A DNA stretch of 64,000 nt from Sophora flavescens. Taxonomy: Eukaryota; Streptophyta; Magnoliopsida; Fabales; Fabaceae. Position numbers and translations under genes: made by a program. Below are positions 45,437 to 57,469 of this stretch, one piece after another; the first letter of the stretch is position 1, and every line of letters starts with the position of its first letter. The DNA lies in assembly GCA_030762895.1 (NCBI GenBank), contig CM061063.1:56871196-56935195 (forward strand), in the 5' to 3' direction. The notes beneath the pieces are model-generated. The model did no database searches and was not told the origin of the DNA. It saw nothing but the letters and a program-made list of their open reading frames with translations.

Positions 45437-48160
45437 TTATTTAATCCAAAACCACTTTGGTTCCAACATGTGGTCCCCAGGCTGAGGGTCTAGAAAACCA
45501 TTGGTTGAGAGAGTTGTGACAAAATCATTATTGGGATAGAATTCCTCTAAGAAAGCATGAACTTGCTCATGATGAAGAGGAGAGTCTACTACTGATAGGA
45601 GAAATTCATAAGATCTCTTACTGAGATTTTTGTGAGTGACAATAGTAGATTCAGGGAAGTTTAGGAGAAAGAAGGGAAAAACCATAAAGAAGGGAGGTAT
45701 GGTATAGATTGAGGGTGAGAAAGGATAAAGAGCATAGGCTTGGCTACCTCTGGTTGGGATGGAGACTTTGTCTTCTTCTTTTAATCCTGATCTAGATCCA
45801 CATCTCCAGTAGATGACTCCGACTTTCAGAAACTGGTGATAGGTCTCCGTAGTCAGAAGCTTCTTCCTATACTTGCATTTGTTGTCAGTTAGCTTGATCA
45901 GAGAAAATTTTGGTTCCCCAGGCAAGTTTATTTCCTTTTTCTTCCCTTTCAGAAGCATGGAGTCAGGCATCACCTTGATTTCTGTTGAAGGCTTCATAAA
46001 GACATGTGGATTGAAAAGCCATTTTCTTACAGGCTTATGTTTTCTTGCAAGCTTTACAAGCTGCCTTTCAGCTTCAAGAGATGCAATGACATCTAAGTCC
46101 TTGCTATTGAGGAAGTTGGAGCATGACTCATATGTGAAAGAAAAAGGTGTAGTTCTGGAAGAGAGTTTGTAGGTAGATATAGAGGCTAAAGGCAGAGGGT
46201 TGTGTCTGATTTCAGAGAATAAATCTGGAAAGACTATTCTCATAGGGACTTGACACCGGTTTCTGATATGGTCAGGGGTTTGTGTTTTAGGTGAAGTTGG
46301 AGGTGGGGTGAGATTGTCAAAATATGCGAAGTCATTGACATCCTCAGTGAAAAGGGTGTCAGAATAGTGAGATGTTTGTGGAGTGGAAGGCTTGGATGAG
46401 TAAGGTTCAGACAGGTGAGTTTCAAGTGTTTGTGGTTCGGGAATAGAGAATGAAGGTAGTGGTTCATGAACAGATGATGGTAAAGGAGGTGTTGATTATC
46501 TAATGGGTGATATATGTGGAAGAGTTGAAATTTTTGGTGAAGTAGGTGGAGTGGGGATTTTTTGTTGTGGTTGAGGTGATGGTGTTCTTTGTAGTGGTGT
46601 GTTGGTGCTCTTTGTGGTGACATAGCAGGTAATGGTGATTAAGGTTGTGGAATGGAAGTTGTTGTGGCAGTTTGTTGAGGTTGAAAAGATGATTCTCTTT
46701 GAGGTGAGGGTGATGGTGAAGGAGTAGGAAGTAAGACAATCTTCCTCTTTGCCATAGTAGTCCTCTTTTTCTTAGGGATCACAGTCTCTTCTGGTTGAGA
46801 CTCCCCCTTAGCTTGCACAACTCTCTTCCTTTTGAATACCTTAGTTACACCAGGTGCATTAGAGACAGAGGCAGCAGCTTGATCAGCAGATTCAGCAACA
46901 GGTTCAACAACCTAAGCAGGATTTTCAACAATATTTTGAAACACTGGCTTCAGCAGTTGACTCAGTAACTTTCCTCTTCTTCCTCTGTAATTGAGGCCTT
47001 TCCTCTTCAACAGGTGCCACAAACGGTTCATCCTTAACAGCAGGAATGGTGAGAGATTCTTGAGAGGGTTCAACAGCAGCAGATGATGAGGCTTGAGCAG
47101 TAGAGGGTTCAACTATAAGTTCAAGTTGTACCTTCATCAAAGACAGTTGAAGTTATCTCTGTGTAGAGATCAGCATGGAAGGCTTTTGTCATATTTTTCA
47201 AAGAATCAGCCCTGAAGACTTTTGTCATAAGCATGCGATAGGGATATCCACCCTTGCATTTTCCTTTCATAGTCTTCTCCATGTGCCTAAAAATTAAATC
47301 TATGATATCTATTTTGATTCTTTAGAGCCAATTTTAGGTATCACACAGTTAATTAAGTGATAGATAGAAAATTTTTATATCTTACTCACATGATCCCTAG
47401 AGCCAATTTTAGGTATCACACAGTTAATTAAAAGTACATGCAGTAATCTTGCCTTAGGTGTTAGGTACTTTGAATCAAAGTCCTTTGGCTTAGGAACTCC
47501 ATATAGTACAAGGTTTACAGCCATCTCGTCACCTTGATTTTTAATCCATCTCTTGTCGTACCCAGCTCCTTCTCTAGGGCATTTGATCACTTCAATGAGT
47601 GACTCATGAGTAATGAAGATGTGGTCCTCATCTACATCTCCGGAAATCATGAATGTTGTGTTGTCCTTGGTGACTATAGAGTTTTTCCAGAAATCCCTAA
47701 CCAAGGAAGGAAATTCATCTTCCATAATTTGGAAGAATGGTAGCCACCCAGCATGAGTAATTTCAGGCTTAACATCCAGTCCTTTGTTCTTCAGCTCAGT
47801 GAAATTAGGGACCCTTCCAGGGTGCACTTTCTTCAGTTCTATTAGAGAAAGTCCAGATTTTTCAGTAACTTCTTCAAGATATCTTTCGGATGCCATCTTT
47901 TCAAAATACAAGGCTTTTGGGCTTTGGAGAGAAACGGTTTCGAGAGAATGAAGGCGAGGAGCATTCAGAGAGAGGTTGAGAGCGAGAGATTGTGAGTAGG
48001 TAGTTTTGAAACGACACGAGTTGCTTTTGTTAAAACACTTGAGTACTTTTTGTGTTGGGAACAGGGAGAGAAAGTGTTGCCGTAAATAGCAATAATTTTT
48101 GAAAAGACAGTTGTTAATTAAAAAAATGAAACGTTTTACAAAAAGGGAGGGAAAATGCAA
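45437..48160 (-). pseudogene. Envelope-like 3' ORF region of SIRE element F
   Basis: Lies after pol, where soybean SIRE1 and relatives carry an envelope-like ORF. On -: a leader, then MASERYLEEVTEKSGLSLIE from about 47896, with VPNFTELKNKGLDVKPEITH and LTPKARLLHVLLINCVIPK. A frameshifted part with PYRMLMTKVFRADS follows (about 47290-47190). Then comes a Pro/Ser/Thr-rich and acidic stretch (47110-46260), and a C-terminal part (46243-45437) with a hydrophobic YTIPPFFMVFPFFLLNF. Several frameshifts, stops and a 32-bp duplication break it. Envelope role is a hypothesis in the literature; sequence alone does not show fusion features. Confidence 0.65.
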
Positions 48161-48314
48161 TGTACACGTGTCTCAGTCAGGGTTTAGCACTGAGTGCTTT
48201 TAGCCACATCATCAGACCCTTGGCTAAAGTAGACGAGTGAAGCATAGAGAAAATAGACGAGTCAAGCAGATATAAAATTTAGACAAGTAAATTTTCAGAC
48301 ATATCAGTAAACAC

Positions 48315-50616
48315 TCATTCAGACATATTATGCATATTAAGATTCCTTCTAATAAAAACAAATCGATCTTCACTTAGAGGTTTAGTAAAGATGTCTGTCC
48401 ACTGATAATCGGTGTTTACAAAATTAATTTCAAAAACGTCTTTTTGAACATAATCTCTAATAAAATGATGCTTTATTTCTATATGCTTTGCTCTAGAATG
48501 CTGTATGGGATTCTTAAACAAATTAATAGCACTAGTATTATCACACCAAACAGGTATATTATGCTCAATCATTGAATAATCTTCAAGTTGATATTTTACC
48601 CAAAGCAGTTGTGAACAACAACTAGCTGCAGATATATACTCAGCTCCAACAGTTGATAAAGCAATGGTACTTTGCCTTTTACTTGACCAAGAAATCATAT
48701 TTGCTCCAATGAAGTGATATCATCCACTGGTGCTTTTTCTATCAATTCTATCTCTAGCAAAATCAACATCACAAAATCCAGCTAACCTGAAATCTTCAGT
48801 TTTCTTATATAATAAACCAAGGTTAGTGGTTCCAATTAAATATCTGAAAATTCTTTTAAGAGCCTTATGATGAGATTCTTTAGGATCTGATTGAAATCTA
48901 GCTCAAAGACAAACACTGAATTGAAACTCAGGTCTGCTAGCAGTTAAGTATAGAAGAGATCCAATCATACCTCGGTAGACAGTTTGATCTACCTTTTTAC
49001 CTTCCTCATCCTTGTTTAGAATAACTGATGGATGCATGGGAGTACTCATAGGCTTTGAATTTTCCATTTTATACTTTTTCAGAAGCTCCTTGGTGTACTT
49101 CTGTTATGGATATAGATTCCATCACTTGACTATTTTATTTGAAGACCAAGGAAGAGCTTCAATTCTTCCATCATGCTCATCTCAAATTCATTCTGCATCA
49201 ACTAAGAGAACTCTTTGTAGAGCTTTTCATTAGTAGCACCAAATATAATATCATCAACATAAATCTATACTACTATGAAATCTTTCTTTGAGCATTTCTT
49301 GAAAAGTGTAGTGTCTACTTTTCCTCTAATGAAATTATTTTTCATTTTTATATGTGCTTAGCCTATCATGCCAAGCTCTCGGAGCTTGTTTGAGTCCATA
49401 TAAAGCTTTCTTAAGCTTATAGACATGGTGAGGATTTTTAGAATCCTCAAACCCAGGAGGTTACTTGACATAAACTTCCTCCTCAATTATTCCATTTAGA
49501 AATACACTTTTAACATACATTTGATAAAGAGTTATATCATGTTGTGCAACATAGGACATGAGAATTCTAATTGCTTCTAATCTAGCTATAGGTGCAAAGG
49601 TTTCGGTGAAATCAATACATTCCTGTTGATTATACCCTTGAGCAACTAATCTTGCTTTGTTTCTTATCACTTTTCCATCTTCATCCAGTTTGTTTCTAAA
49701 CACCCATCTGGTTCCAATAACAGTTTTCTCATTGGGTATAGAAACTAGAGTCCAAACATCATTTCTCTTGAACTGATTTAGTTCTTTCTTGCATGGCCAG
49801 AATCCAGCTTTCATCTTGCAGGGCTTCTTCAATCATTTTGGGTTCCAAATCTGATATGAAGGCCGTGTTGTTGTTTTCATTGAAAGCATATCTGGTTCTA
49901 ACTCCTTGAGATGGACTTTCAATGATAAGTTCTTCTGGATGATAGGTCTTGAATTTCCAATCTTTCTTCAAATTCTGAGTTTCAAACGTATCAACACTTG
50001 TATGAATTTTAGACATGTCTACTTTTGACTTGTCTGAAGATTCTTCCACTGCAGGATTAAGTTCAATACCTGCAACATCATCCTCTAGATCTGATAGTTC
50101 CCTATCAGTCTTCCAACCACCATTAAACTTTACATGATTTGATTCTTCTACAACAGAAGTTCTAGAATTAAAAATTCTAAAAGCTTTAGACATTTCATAA
50201 TATCCAATAAATATGCATTTATCTACTTTAGAGTCAAATTTACCAAGATGATCTTTTGTATTAAGAATATAACATTCACATCCAAATGCATGGAAATAAG
50301 ATATGTTGGGGTTTCTACCTTTCCACAGTTCATAAGGAGTCCTGTTTAGGATATGTCTGATCAGTATTCTATTTTGCACATAACAAGCAGTGTTAATGGC
50401 TACTGCCCAGAAGTACTCAGGAAGATTATTTTCATTAAGCATTGTTCTTCCCATCTCTTGAAGAGATCTGTTATTTCTCTCAACCACTCCATTTTACTAT
50501 GGAGTTCTAGGTGCAGATAAATTGTGAGAAATACCATTTTCCTCACAGAACAGTTTGAACTGCGCATTTTCAAATTCTCCTCCATGATCACTTCTAATAG
50601 CAGAAATGCAAAAACC
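48315..50616 (-). pseudogene. Pol remnant of element F (integrase to RNase H)
   Basis: On -: integrase from RSDHGGEFENAQF with NGVVERNNRSLQEMG, two adjacent stops just before it (TAG TAA where CAG CAA is usual). Then YFWAVAINTACYVQNRIL, the linker, and RT (WTLVSIPNEKTVIGTRWVF, QMYVKSVFLNG; 49832-49461). A badly shifted RT second half (49460-48700) follows, and RNase H LSTVGAEYISAASCC..WTDIFTKPLSEDRF ends MHNMSE at 48315. It is close to element B's pol but more decayed. The N-terminal part is severed by element G. Confidence 0.85.
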
Positions 50617-51115
50617 ACTAGTGCAAAATATGCTTTTAACATCGGAGATTCCACATCGGTTTCACAAAAACCGATGTGTAAAACGAGGCGGTGGCATTTT
50701 TGAAATTAAAAGTAAAGGATTCCACATTGGTTTCATAAATAACCAATGTGTGAATATTTTTCACATCGGTTGTATTTTAACCGATGTCTAAAATTAAAAC
50801 AAAAAATTTAAAATTTTTATCGTTCCACATCGGTTCTTTTAGAACCGATGTCTAATATATAGATTAACTACATCGGCTGTATTATAACCGATGTATAAAA
50901 TTAAAAAAAAATTAAAATTTTTATCTTTCCACATCGGTTCTTATTGAACCGATGTCTAGTATATATTAACCACATAGGTTTAAATATAACCGATGTCATA
51001 AATTAAAAAAATGAAATTTTAAATTAAATCGTAAGTTTCTACATCGGTTACTATTGAACTGATGTGCAATATTACTCACCACATCGGTTTTAGGACAACC
51101 GATGTGTAATATTTG
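50617..51115 (+). repeat. CACTA terminus and nine palindromic subterminal repeats
   Basis: After the terminal CACTAGTGCAAAA, nine units of the form CACATCGGTT-(6-11 nt)-AACCGATGTG occur at about 50652, 50712, 50760, 50824, 50869, 50930, 50971, 51040 and 51081, spaced 40-65 bp. A few have single changes (CACATTGGTT, CATAGGTT). In En/Spm such arrays bind the element-encoded TNPA-type protein. Confidence 0.88.
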
Positions 51116-51701
51116 ACAAAACCCTACTTTTTGTTTCTATTTTCATTCTCTCCATCTGTCACGCGCCCTTTTCCTTTGTATTTGCTCTGCTCTTTCATTC
51201 CGTTTTTCATTCCCTCCCTCATTTTGTGCTCGTCGCTTCGTCCCCATCTCTCCCACTGCTCTGTGCTCGTCGTCCCTCACTGCTTCACTGCCGCCTCCCA
51301 TCTCTGTCTCTCCCTGCTGCTCGGCGATCTCCGCTGCTTCTGCTTCTGGTGAGAGTGCATGCTTACTTACTTGTTTTGTTGGTAAATAAGATACATGCAT
51401 GTGGCTAATCTTATAAGGACTTGAGATTTAGTGAACAATCTTCGGTATGGTTGTCAGAATAAGATTGAAATCTTTCTATTTTCTTATTGCTTTTTTATTT
51501 TTTATTTTTTATGAAACCGGAACTGAATGGTACATTATTCTGTTGCTATATCAACTAAACCGTCATGATTTATAGTGTTAGCAGTTGATAGGAGCTAAGG
51601 TTATATTTTAAGAAAAGCAAATAAATTGGTTCGATTATTTAGTTAGGCTTAAAGTGTCTGGTGCTAAGGTTGTGTGGGCTTCAATTAATTAATTAGTCAA
51701 G
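51116..51701 (+). other. CACTA interior: possible captured promoter/leader
   Basis: Begins at AAAACCCTAC, a telobox-like word common upstream of plant ribosomal protein genes. A CT-rich leader to about 51350 and a good GTGAGAG donor after GCTTCTGCTTCTG follow. It might be the 5' part of the captured RPL35a-like gene or the transposase leader; weak. No ATG-initiated conserved protein is present. Confidence 0.3.
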
Positions 51702-52798
51702 TGATTAGCCTCTGACTCATCTAGTTTTATGGCTAGTATGACCGTGGTTTTGTGCTAATTAAATTCCATTTTCGCCCAAATTAGACTTGATTGTCTTCAA
51801 GCAACATTTTGAGTCTCTAAATTAGTTTTAGGTTAATTTAGTTGATTTAGAGTCAAATAAAGCACTTACTGCTATTTCTTGTTTTCAGGTTAATAAAGAG
51901 AAGCAATTCTGGGAGTTTTCGCCCCGCGAGAGGCTACTCGCCTCGCGAGCCTGAAGACCAGCACGAGCAGCAACAGTCACCCTCTCTGGCTCGCCTCGCG
52001 AGAATTCCAAACGTTGAGGACTGTTCATAAGATTCGCCTCGCGAAACATGTTTTGCCTCGCGAGCGACCGCAACCCAGAATCTGTATTTATAGTTGTTTT
52101 AGGTCAAAACTGAGGCTTCTCTACTCATCTTCTTCTTTTCTTCTTCTCTTTAGTTTAGACGGTTGCAAAATAGGTTTAGGTTTATGTTTGTAATGGAGAA
52201 CTAGTCTCCTTGATTAATCTACTGCGATTGGGTTCCGTTGACGCTTGAGGTTTTGTAATTCCTAAACTTAACGCTACTCTCTTTCAATACTTGTTTTTAT
52301 ATATTTCTGTTTGCTTAATTCATGATTGTATAGGATAGGTATTGATTTGTTTCGATGATTGTATGTTCCTATACTTAATCGCGTTTGCTTAATTCGCGTG
52401 TGTTCGTTCATGTTCGCTTAGTTCATGAGTGCTTCACCCCGTTTGCTTAATTCGGGAATAGGAACATATGTCTCGTAGCATTGGTTTCGCTTGTTAATTG
52501 ATGTTACAATCGAAAAGAGAGTAGAATCCGCTTAGGGCTTGGATTTATATGAATCGATGATAGTGGGAAACTGATAACAGTAGGTTAATCGCTTTAGTTT
52601 ATTTGGTAATTATTTAGTTTGCATTGTCTTTCTGCTTTGTTTTCTTAATTCAATTCCAAATCCAAAACCCCCCCAAAACTGACTTTTTCTGTTAACAACA
52701 ACCCAAGAGTCCTTGTGAGATGATACTCGAGTTGTCGCTCCCTAACTGCATGTTTTTGTAAACCGCTCACTTTTTGGCGCGTGCGCGACAGCGCGTCA
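51702..52798 (+). repeat. 5' LTR of element H
   Basis: Carries repeated palindromic TCGCCTCGCGAG/CTCGCGAGGCG words at 51918-52070. The 3' LTR has one extra unit of about 20 bp. TATA-like TGTATTTATAG at about 52082. Confidence 0.88.
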
Positions 52799-52804
52799 AA
52801 AAAT

Positions 52805-52823
52805 TGGCGCCGTTGCCGGGGAC
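52805..52823 (+). other. Primer-binding site of H (tRNA-Asp type)
   Basis: TGGCGCCGTTGCCGGGGAC, six bases after the LTR end, the classical Athila site. Confidence 0.8.
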
Positions 52824-52883
52824 TCTTGTTGTTATTAACAGAAAATAAAATTTCAAAAAAAAAAATGCTGAATTGGTCTGAGT

Positions 52884-53576
52884 GTGAATCTACCCATGGA
52901 TGATTATATGCAAGGTTACATGCCTAATGTTAATTATGAACCACCATGCATATATTATCCTGACTCTCCTGGTTTAATACATCGGTTGCCAAGGTTTAGT
53001 GGTCTTGCAGGTGAGAATCCGCAGGAGCATCTGAGGGAATTCCAGATTGTTTGTTCTACAATGCTGAGACCTGAAGGAATAACAGAAGACCACATCAAGA
53101 TGAGAGCCTTCCCATTCTCACTTGAAGGTGCTGCGAAGGATTGGTTGTATTGTCTCGAGCCGAATTCCATCACAACCTGGTTTGATTTGAAGAAAGTCTT
53201 CCTGTTGAGATACTTTCCTGCCTTCAGAGCTGCATCAATCAGGCACAACATTCCTGACCCTTCCACTGATGAGTACCACCCTAGCTGGGGAAACCATCCA
53301 AACCCTTGGTATAGGGCCTCACAACTGATGTTACCACTGGCACCACCACAGAATCCTCCCCAAGTGACCACCTCTGCACCTTCTGGACGTTCACTAGAGG
53401 ACATGTTCAAGCAAATGACTTCACAAATGACTGCACAAATGACTACACTTTTTCAGCAGCAAGTTGGACAGTTCCAGGCCTCACAGGCACAGTTTCAGCA
53501 GCAAACAGGTGCTAGCATTCACAATTTGCAGATACAATTAGGACAATCTCAGCAGCGAACGGATGCTAGCATTTAA
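52884..53576 (+). pseudogene. Athila-type gag of element H, internally deleted
   Basis: MNLPMDDYMQGY opens the frame. HRLPRFSGLAGENPQEHLRE, MRAFPFSLEGAAKDWLYCL and ITTWFDLKKVFLLRYFPAFR form the conserved Retrotrans_gag core (residues about 35-115). After FRAASIR the usual C-terminal gag is missing, replaced by a short Pro-rich join and then Gln-rich repeats (QMTSQMTAQMTTLFQQQ). It ends at a TAA at 53574. The deleted capsid part makes it non-functional. Confidence 0.82.
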
Positions 53577-53620
53577 GCCTTGCAGACACAGATTGGACAG
53601 CTTGCGCTTCAATCAATGCC

Positions 53621-54236
53621 ATGCAACAAGTTCAGGAATCAGAACCCTTGACTAAGGAAATTGAGAGGAAGAGGCATATAGAGGACATCCACTTCGCCAT
53701 GCTAGAGGATGATGAAGAACATTTGGGATTAGATGATTCATTTGGCTCCTATGCATGTGTCAATTGTGATGGGAGAAATACCTGTGTGGTGCGTGCTGAG
53801 GTTACTGCACATACAGAAGGTGATGAATCTGGTAATACAGTGGATGCATGGGAATTGTGAAGAAGATGAAGTAGAATCAGAGATCCTTTCTACCTATTTG
53901 CCACCTCCCACTGTGGAGCCACCAGCGATGGAGTTCAAGCCTCTGGATTTTGCACCCTTGGATATGAAGACACTGTGGCCAGTCCAAGAGGTTGAACCCC
54001 ACTTTTATTGGGAGGACTTTATTGACAAGGTTGAAAATGAGGTCAACTTTGACCCGAGGAGGGGTGAGAAGTCCGCCGCACTGGAAGGAGTTACCATGAT
54101 TATCAGGTGCCCACTCCCATACTTATGCTTCATGCCATGGGATCCGGGAGGATCTTACTGCAATTTGGGCATTCTGTGGCCGCTGTATCACAGACAGTGG
54201 GATCCTGGTGGAACCATCTCCATGAGTTTTCTCTGA
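53621..54236 (+). pseudogene. Scraps of protease-linker region of H
   Basis: Two overlapping frames. The first (MQQVQESEPLTKEIERKRH) continues the gag tail; the second has STYLPPPTVEPPAMEFKPLD and an acidic PHFYWEDFIDKVENEV. The LPPPT-EPP-ELKPLP pattern is the stretch before RT in Athila pol. No RT, RNase H or integrase follows. Confidence 0.5.
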
Positions 54237-55665
54237 ACCTTACTCTTTTTAATTACTTTGCCTTGCTTTATTTTTGTTTTGTTTTCTTTTAGCTCCTGAA
54301 TAATTTGAGAAGATCAAGAGCTTGTGTGTTGAGTCTTGTGTCGGCAAGTTTGATTGGGTTTTGATTGAATTTTGCATAGATGGATTGCATGATATGTGAT
54401 TTATGTTGATGATTCCCCCTAGGTCTTGAAATTTGAAAATTTAATCCCCATGTGAAAAAATTGAAAACTGAACTTTGAGATATTTTGCTGTGATGGCATG
54501 ATTTATGATAAGTTTGGGGTGGAGGGATGCACACACTAGGGATTGAATCTCAGTCAAACAATTTGAAAAAATGTCCAGGTGAGGATTTGAGCCTCCAACA
54601 TGTTTTTAACTGTGTGAATCACTTTTGAGTTGCACTTTCCCGAATTTGCTTGAATCTCTTTATGGTTTGCATGCTTATGTGATTGCATCAGATGATTTAG
54701 GCAATTTTCTTTGTAATTGACTACTTGGCCTAAATTGAACAATCCCTAATGCATGTTCCTTTGTTAGTCCCGTTGAGCCTGATTAGCCTGTTGTTCTTGA
54801 TAACCTTATGTTATGAGCCTAAATCTGAAAAAAAAAACATGTTAACCCGATCTTAGGATTAGGAGAGCATGGAATCTTAGCAAGAGAATGGTTGCAAGAA
54901 ACTAAGTTTGGGGTGACTACAAGGATATGATGTGTTGTTTGGGATTGAGAAAAAGAAAAAATATAATAAAAAGGTTGGAGCCAAAGGCAAGAAGAAAAGA
55001 AAAGCAGAAAAAGAAGAAGAAAAAAAAAAGCAAATAAAAAGTGCAAAAATGTCAAAAAGGCTATTTGAAGGAAAGGCTGTAGTCACCCAAAGCATAAAGA
55101 AAAATGGAAAAAGGAACTTGAGTGGAAATTCAATGTATCAAATGCTCATGCTCTCTTAGTTCCTAGGGACTTAAGCCTAGTACCTTCGTATATCCTACCC
55201 TTAGCCAGGCCCCATTACAACCTTAAAAGACCTTTTGATGTTGCATGCATGTTTTCGTGGGAACCATTTTGAGATGAAAATCAAATTCATGGGAAGTGTT
55301 CTTGAAAGGTGAATTGAGTGAAATGTTGATAACCTAGACAAACTAAGCGGATGAGTGAAACACTAAATGCCCTTGTGAGGAAGGCGATTGTTTGAATTTG
55401 GTGATCTCCCTTTTGTGTGTGACTTGGATCCCTTGCTTAGATTAATGATTGCTTGAATGATGAAACTCTCAATTGTTTAGAGTGAATGCAGGTGGGGATT
55501 GCTTTGTTTAAAAGGGGGGAACATTGAAGGAAAAATTATTTTGGTGAATTGCTTGAAATTTGTGCAAAGTTGATTGAATCCTTTAAGCTTGCCATGTCTT
55601 GAGTCTTTTAAGTTTTTGAGCTTTAGTTTGCTTGGGGACAAGCAAAGTTTAAGTTTGGGGTATTT
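54237..55665 (+). other. 3' non-coding interior of H
   Basis: No conserved ORF. An A/G-rich run (about 54948-55035) creates a Lys-rich frame with no domain. Ends in the polypurine tract AAGTTTGGGGTATTT before 55666. Confidence 0.55.
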
Positions 55666-56769
55666 TGATCAGCCTCTGGCTCATCTAGTTTTATGGCTAG
55701 TATGACCGTGGTTTTGTGCTAATTAAATTCCGTTTTCGCCCAAATTAGTCTTGATTGTCTTCAAGCAACATTTTGAGTCTCTAAATTAGTTTTAGGTTAA
55801 TTTAGTTGATTTAGAGTCAAATAAAGCACTTATTGCTATTTCTTGTTTTCAGGTTAATAAAGAGAAGCAATTCTGGGAGTTCTCGCCCCGCGAGAGGCTA
55901 CTCGCCTCGCGAGCCTGAAGACCAGCACGAGCAGCAACAATCACCCTCTCTGGCTCGCCTCGCGAATCATGTTTCGCCTCGCGAGAATTCCAAACGTTGA
56001 GGACTGTTCATAAGATTCGCCTCGCGAAACATGTTTCGTCTCGCGAGAGACCGCAACCCAGAATCTGTATTTATAGTTGTTTTAGGTCAGAACTGAGGCT
56101 TCTCTTCTCATCTTCTTCTCTTTTGTTTAGAAGGCTGCAAAATAGGTTTAGGTTTATGTTTGTAATGGAGAACTAGTCTCCTTGATTAATCTACTGCGAT
56201 TGGGTTCCGTTGACGCTTGAGGTTTTGTAATTCCTAAACTTAACGCTACTCTCTTTCAATACTTGTTTTATATATTTCTGTTTGCTTAATTCAGGATTGT
56301 ATAGGATAGGTATTGATTTGTTTCGATGATTGTATGTTCCTATACATAATCGCGTTTGCTTAATTCGCGTGTGTTCGTTCATGTTCACTTAGTTCATGAG
56401 TGCTTCACCCCGTTTGCTTAATTCGGGAATAGGAACATATGTCTCGTAGCATTGGTTTCGCTTGTTAATTGATGTTACAATCGAAAAGAGAGTAGAATCC
56501 GCTTAGGGATTGGATTTATATGAATCGATGATAGTGGGAAACCGAGAACAGTAGGTTAATCGCTTTAGTTTATTTGGTAATTATTTAGTTTGCATTGTCT
56601 TTCTGCTTTGTTTTCTTAATTCAATTCCAAATCCAAAACCCCCCAAAAACTGACTTTTTCTGTCAACAACAACCCAAGAGTCATTGTGAGACGATACTCG
56701 AGTTGTCGCTCCCTAACTGCATGTTTTTGTAAACCGCTTGCTTTTTGACGCGTGCGCGACAACGCGTCA
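55666..56769 (+). repeat. 3' LTR of element H
   Basis: Almost identical to 51702-52798 apart from one extra CGCGAATCATGTTTCGCCT unit near 55962 and a few substitutions and small indels. Followed by TCAAG. Confidence 0.9.
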
Positions 56770-56774
56770 TCAAG

Positions 56775-57469
56775 CTAGTGTTTGAATCCACTTTGCTTTT
56801 TAGGCTTATTACTGTGAATACATCCTCTATTTTGTTGATATGTTACCTATTGGTTTCCACTTGCCATGGTGCATTTTCTGTGTGATGTGGGTTTACTTTG
56901 TAACAGGTTTTGTGGAACATTTCACTTTGGTTTGCTGTTGTTTGTTGCTTATTAGGCGTTGATTTCTTGTATTTGGCTTGAACCATTTAACTCTTATCTC
57001 TCTGTGTAGTGTTTTGCGCTGGTGTATCCCTAGTATCCTTATCATAAAATTTTACTGATATACTAAAAAAATGTTAGACATAATGTGTGATTAAACATTT
57101 TATTTGTTATTTAAATTATTCATTGCTCAATGTGAAAGTTATGTTTTCTTCTTACATTTTGTATTTCTGTCTAGACATTATTACTGGTAATATTACTTGC
57201 TTTCTGTTTTGGTTTTAATTTTATTTTACTGGTAATGTTTTGCTTGCTTGTTATTCAGATGCTACGATACTTTGTTGTAGCAAGATATTAGTCTCTGTGT
57301 GGCGATCTCTTAAGCACTAGAGACTTCGAGTGTTCAAAGAGATTATTTTATAATTTGGTAGCTCTTAAGAGTTTCTGGTCTATTGTAGAAGTTGGTCATT
57401 TACATTTCGCTTGCCTTTTTAGAAGTTGTGTTTCCACTGCAATATGCACCAAAAATACATGGCAGGAAT
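56775..57469 (+). other. CACTA interior, no exon identified
   Basis: Intron-like T-rich sequence with possible acceptor TTATTCAG at 57258 and following open sequence that I do not recognise. Probably part of captured host DNA. Ends in the GCAGGAAT copy that flanks the hAT element. Confidence 0.35.

Larger units (their letters stand above)
44119..50616 (-). mobile_element. Element F: SIRE-type Copia, truncated at both ends, with env-like ORF
   Basis: Coding on -. Order on -: partial integrase (from 50616), RT, RNase H (to 48315), an envelope-like 3' ORF region (48160-45437), then a 3' LTR (from 45389) that stops at 44119. LTR words GCCTGAAGAGG and GTGGATAAATC match element B's LTR, so both belong to one lineage. 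The gag side was separated by insertion of CACTA element G at 50617. The LTR end was lost at the junction with E. Confidence 0.8.
51702..56769 (+). mobile_element. Athila-like Gypsy derivative H, inserted in G
   Basis: LTRs 51702-52798 (1,097 bp) and 55666-56769 (1,104 bp) begin TGATYAGCCTCTG and end GACARCGCGTCA. TCAAG at 51697-51701 and 56770-56774 is a perfect target duplication. PBS TGGCGCCGTTGCCGGGGAC at 52805 matches the tRNA-Asp type used by Athila. The purine tract AAGTTTGGGGTATTT precedes the 3' LTR. Only gag and scraps remain inside (2.9 kb), so the copy is non-autonomous. Confidence 0.9.

Noticed and set aside
46500..46739. His/Leu-rich open frame
   Set aside because: Out-of-frame reading of the Pro/Ser-rich env-like linker of element F.
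50650..51115. CRISPR-like array of palindromic repeats
   Set aside because: Eukaryotic context, variable spacing and loops, and position at a CACTA end explain it as subterminal transposon repeats.
54932..55159. Lys-rich 75-codon frame in element H
   Set aside because: Produced by an A/G-rich run with no domain; sits in the non-coding 3' interior of the element.
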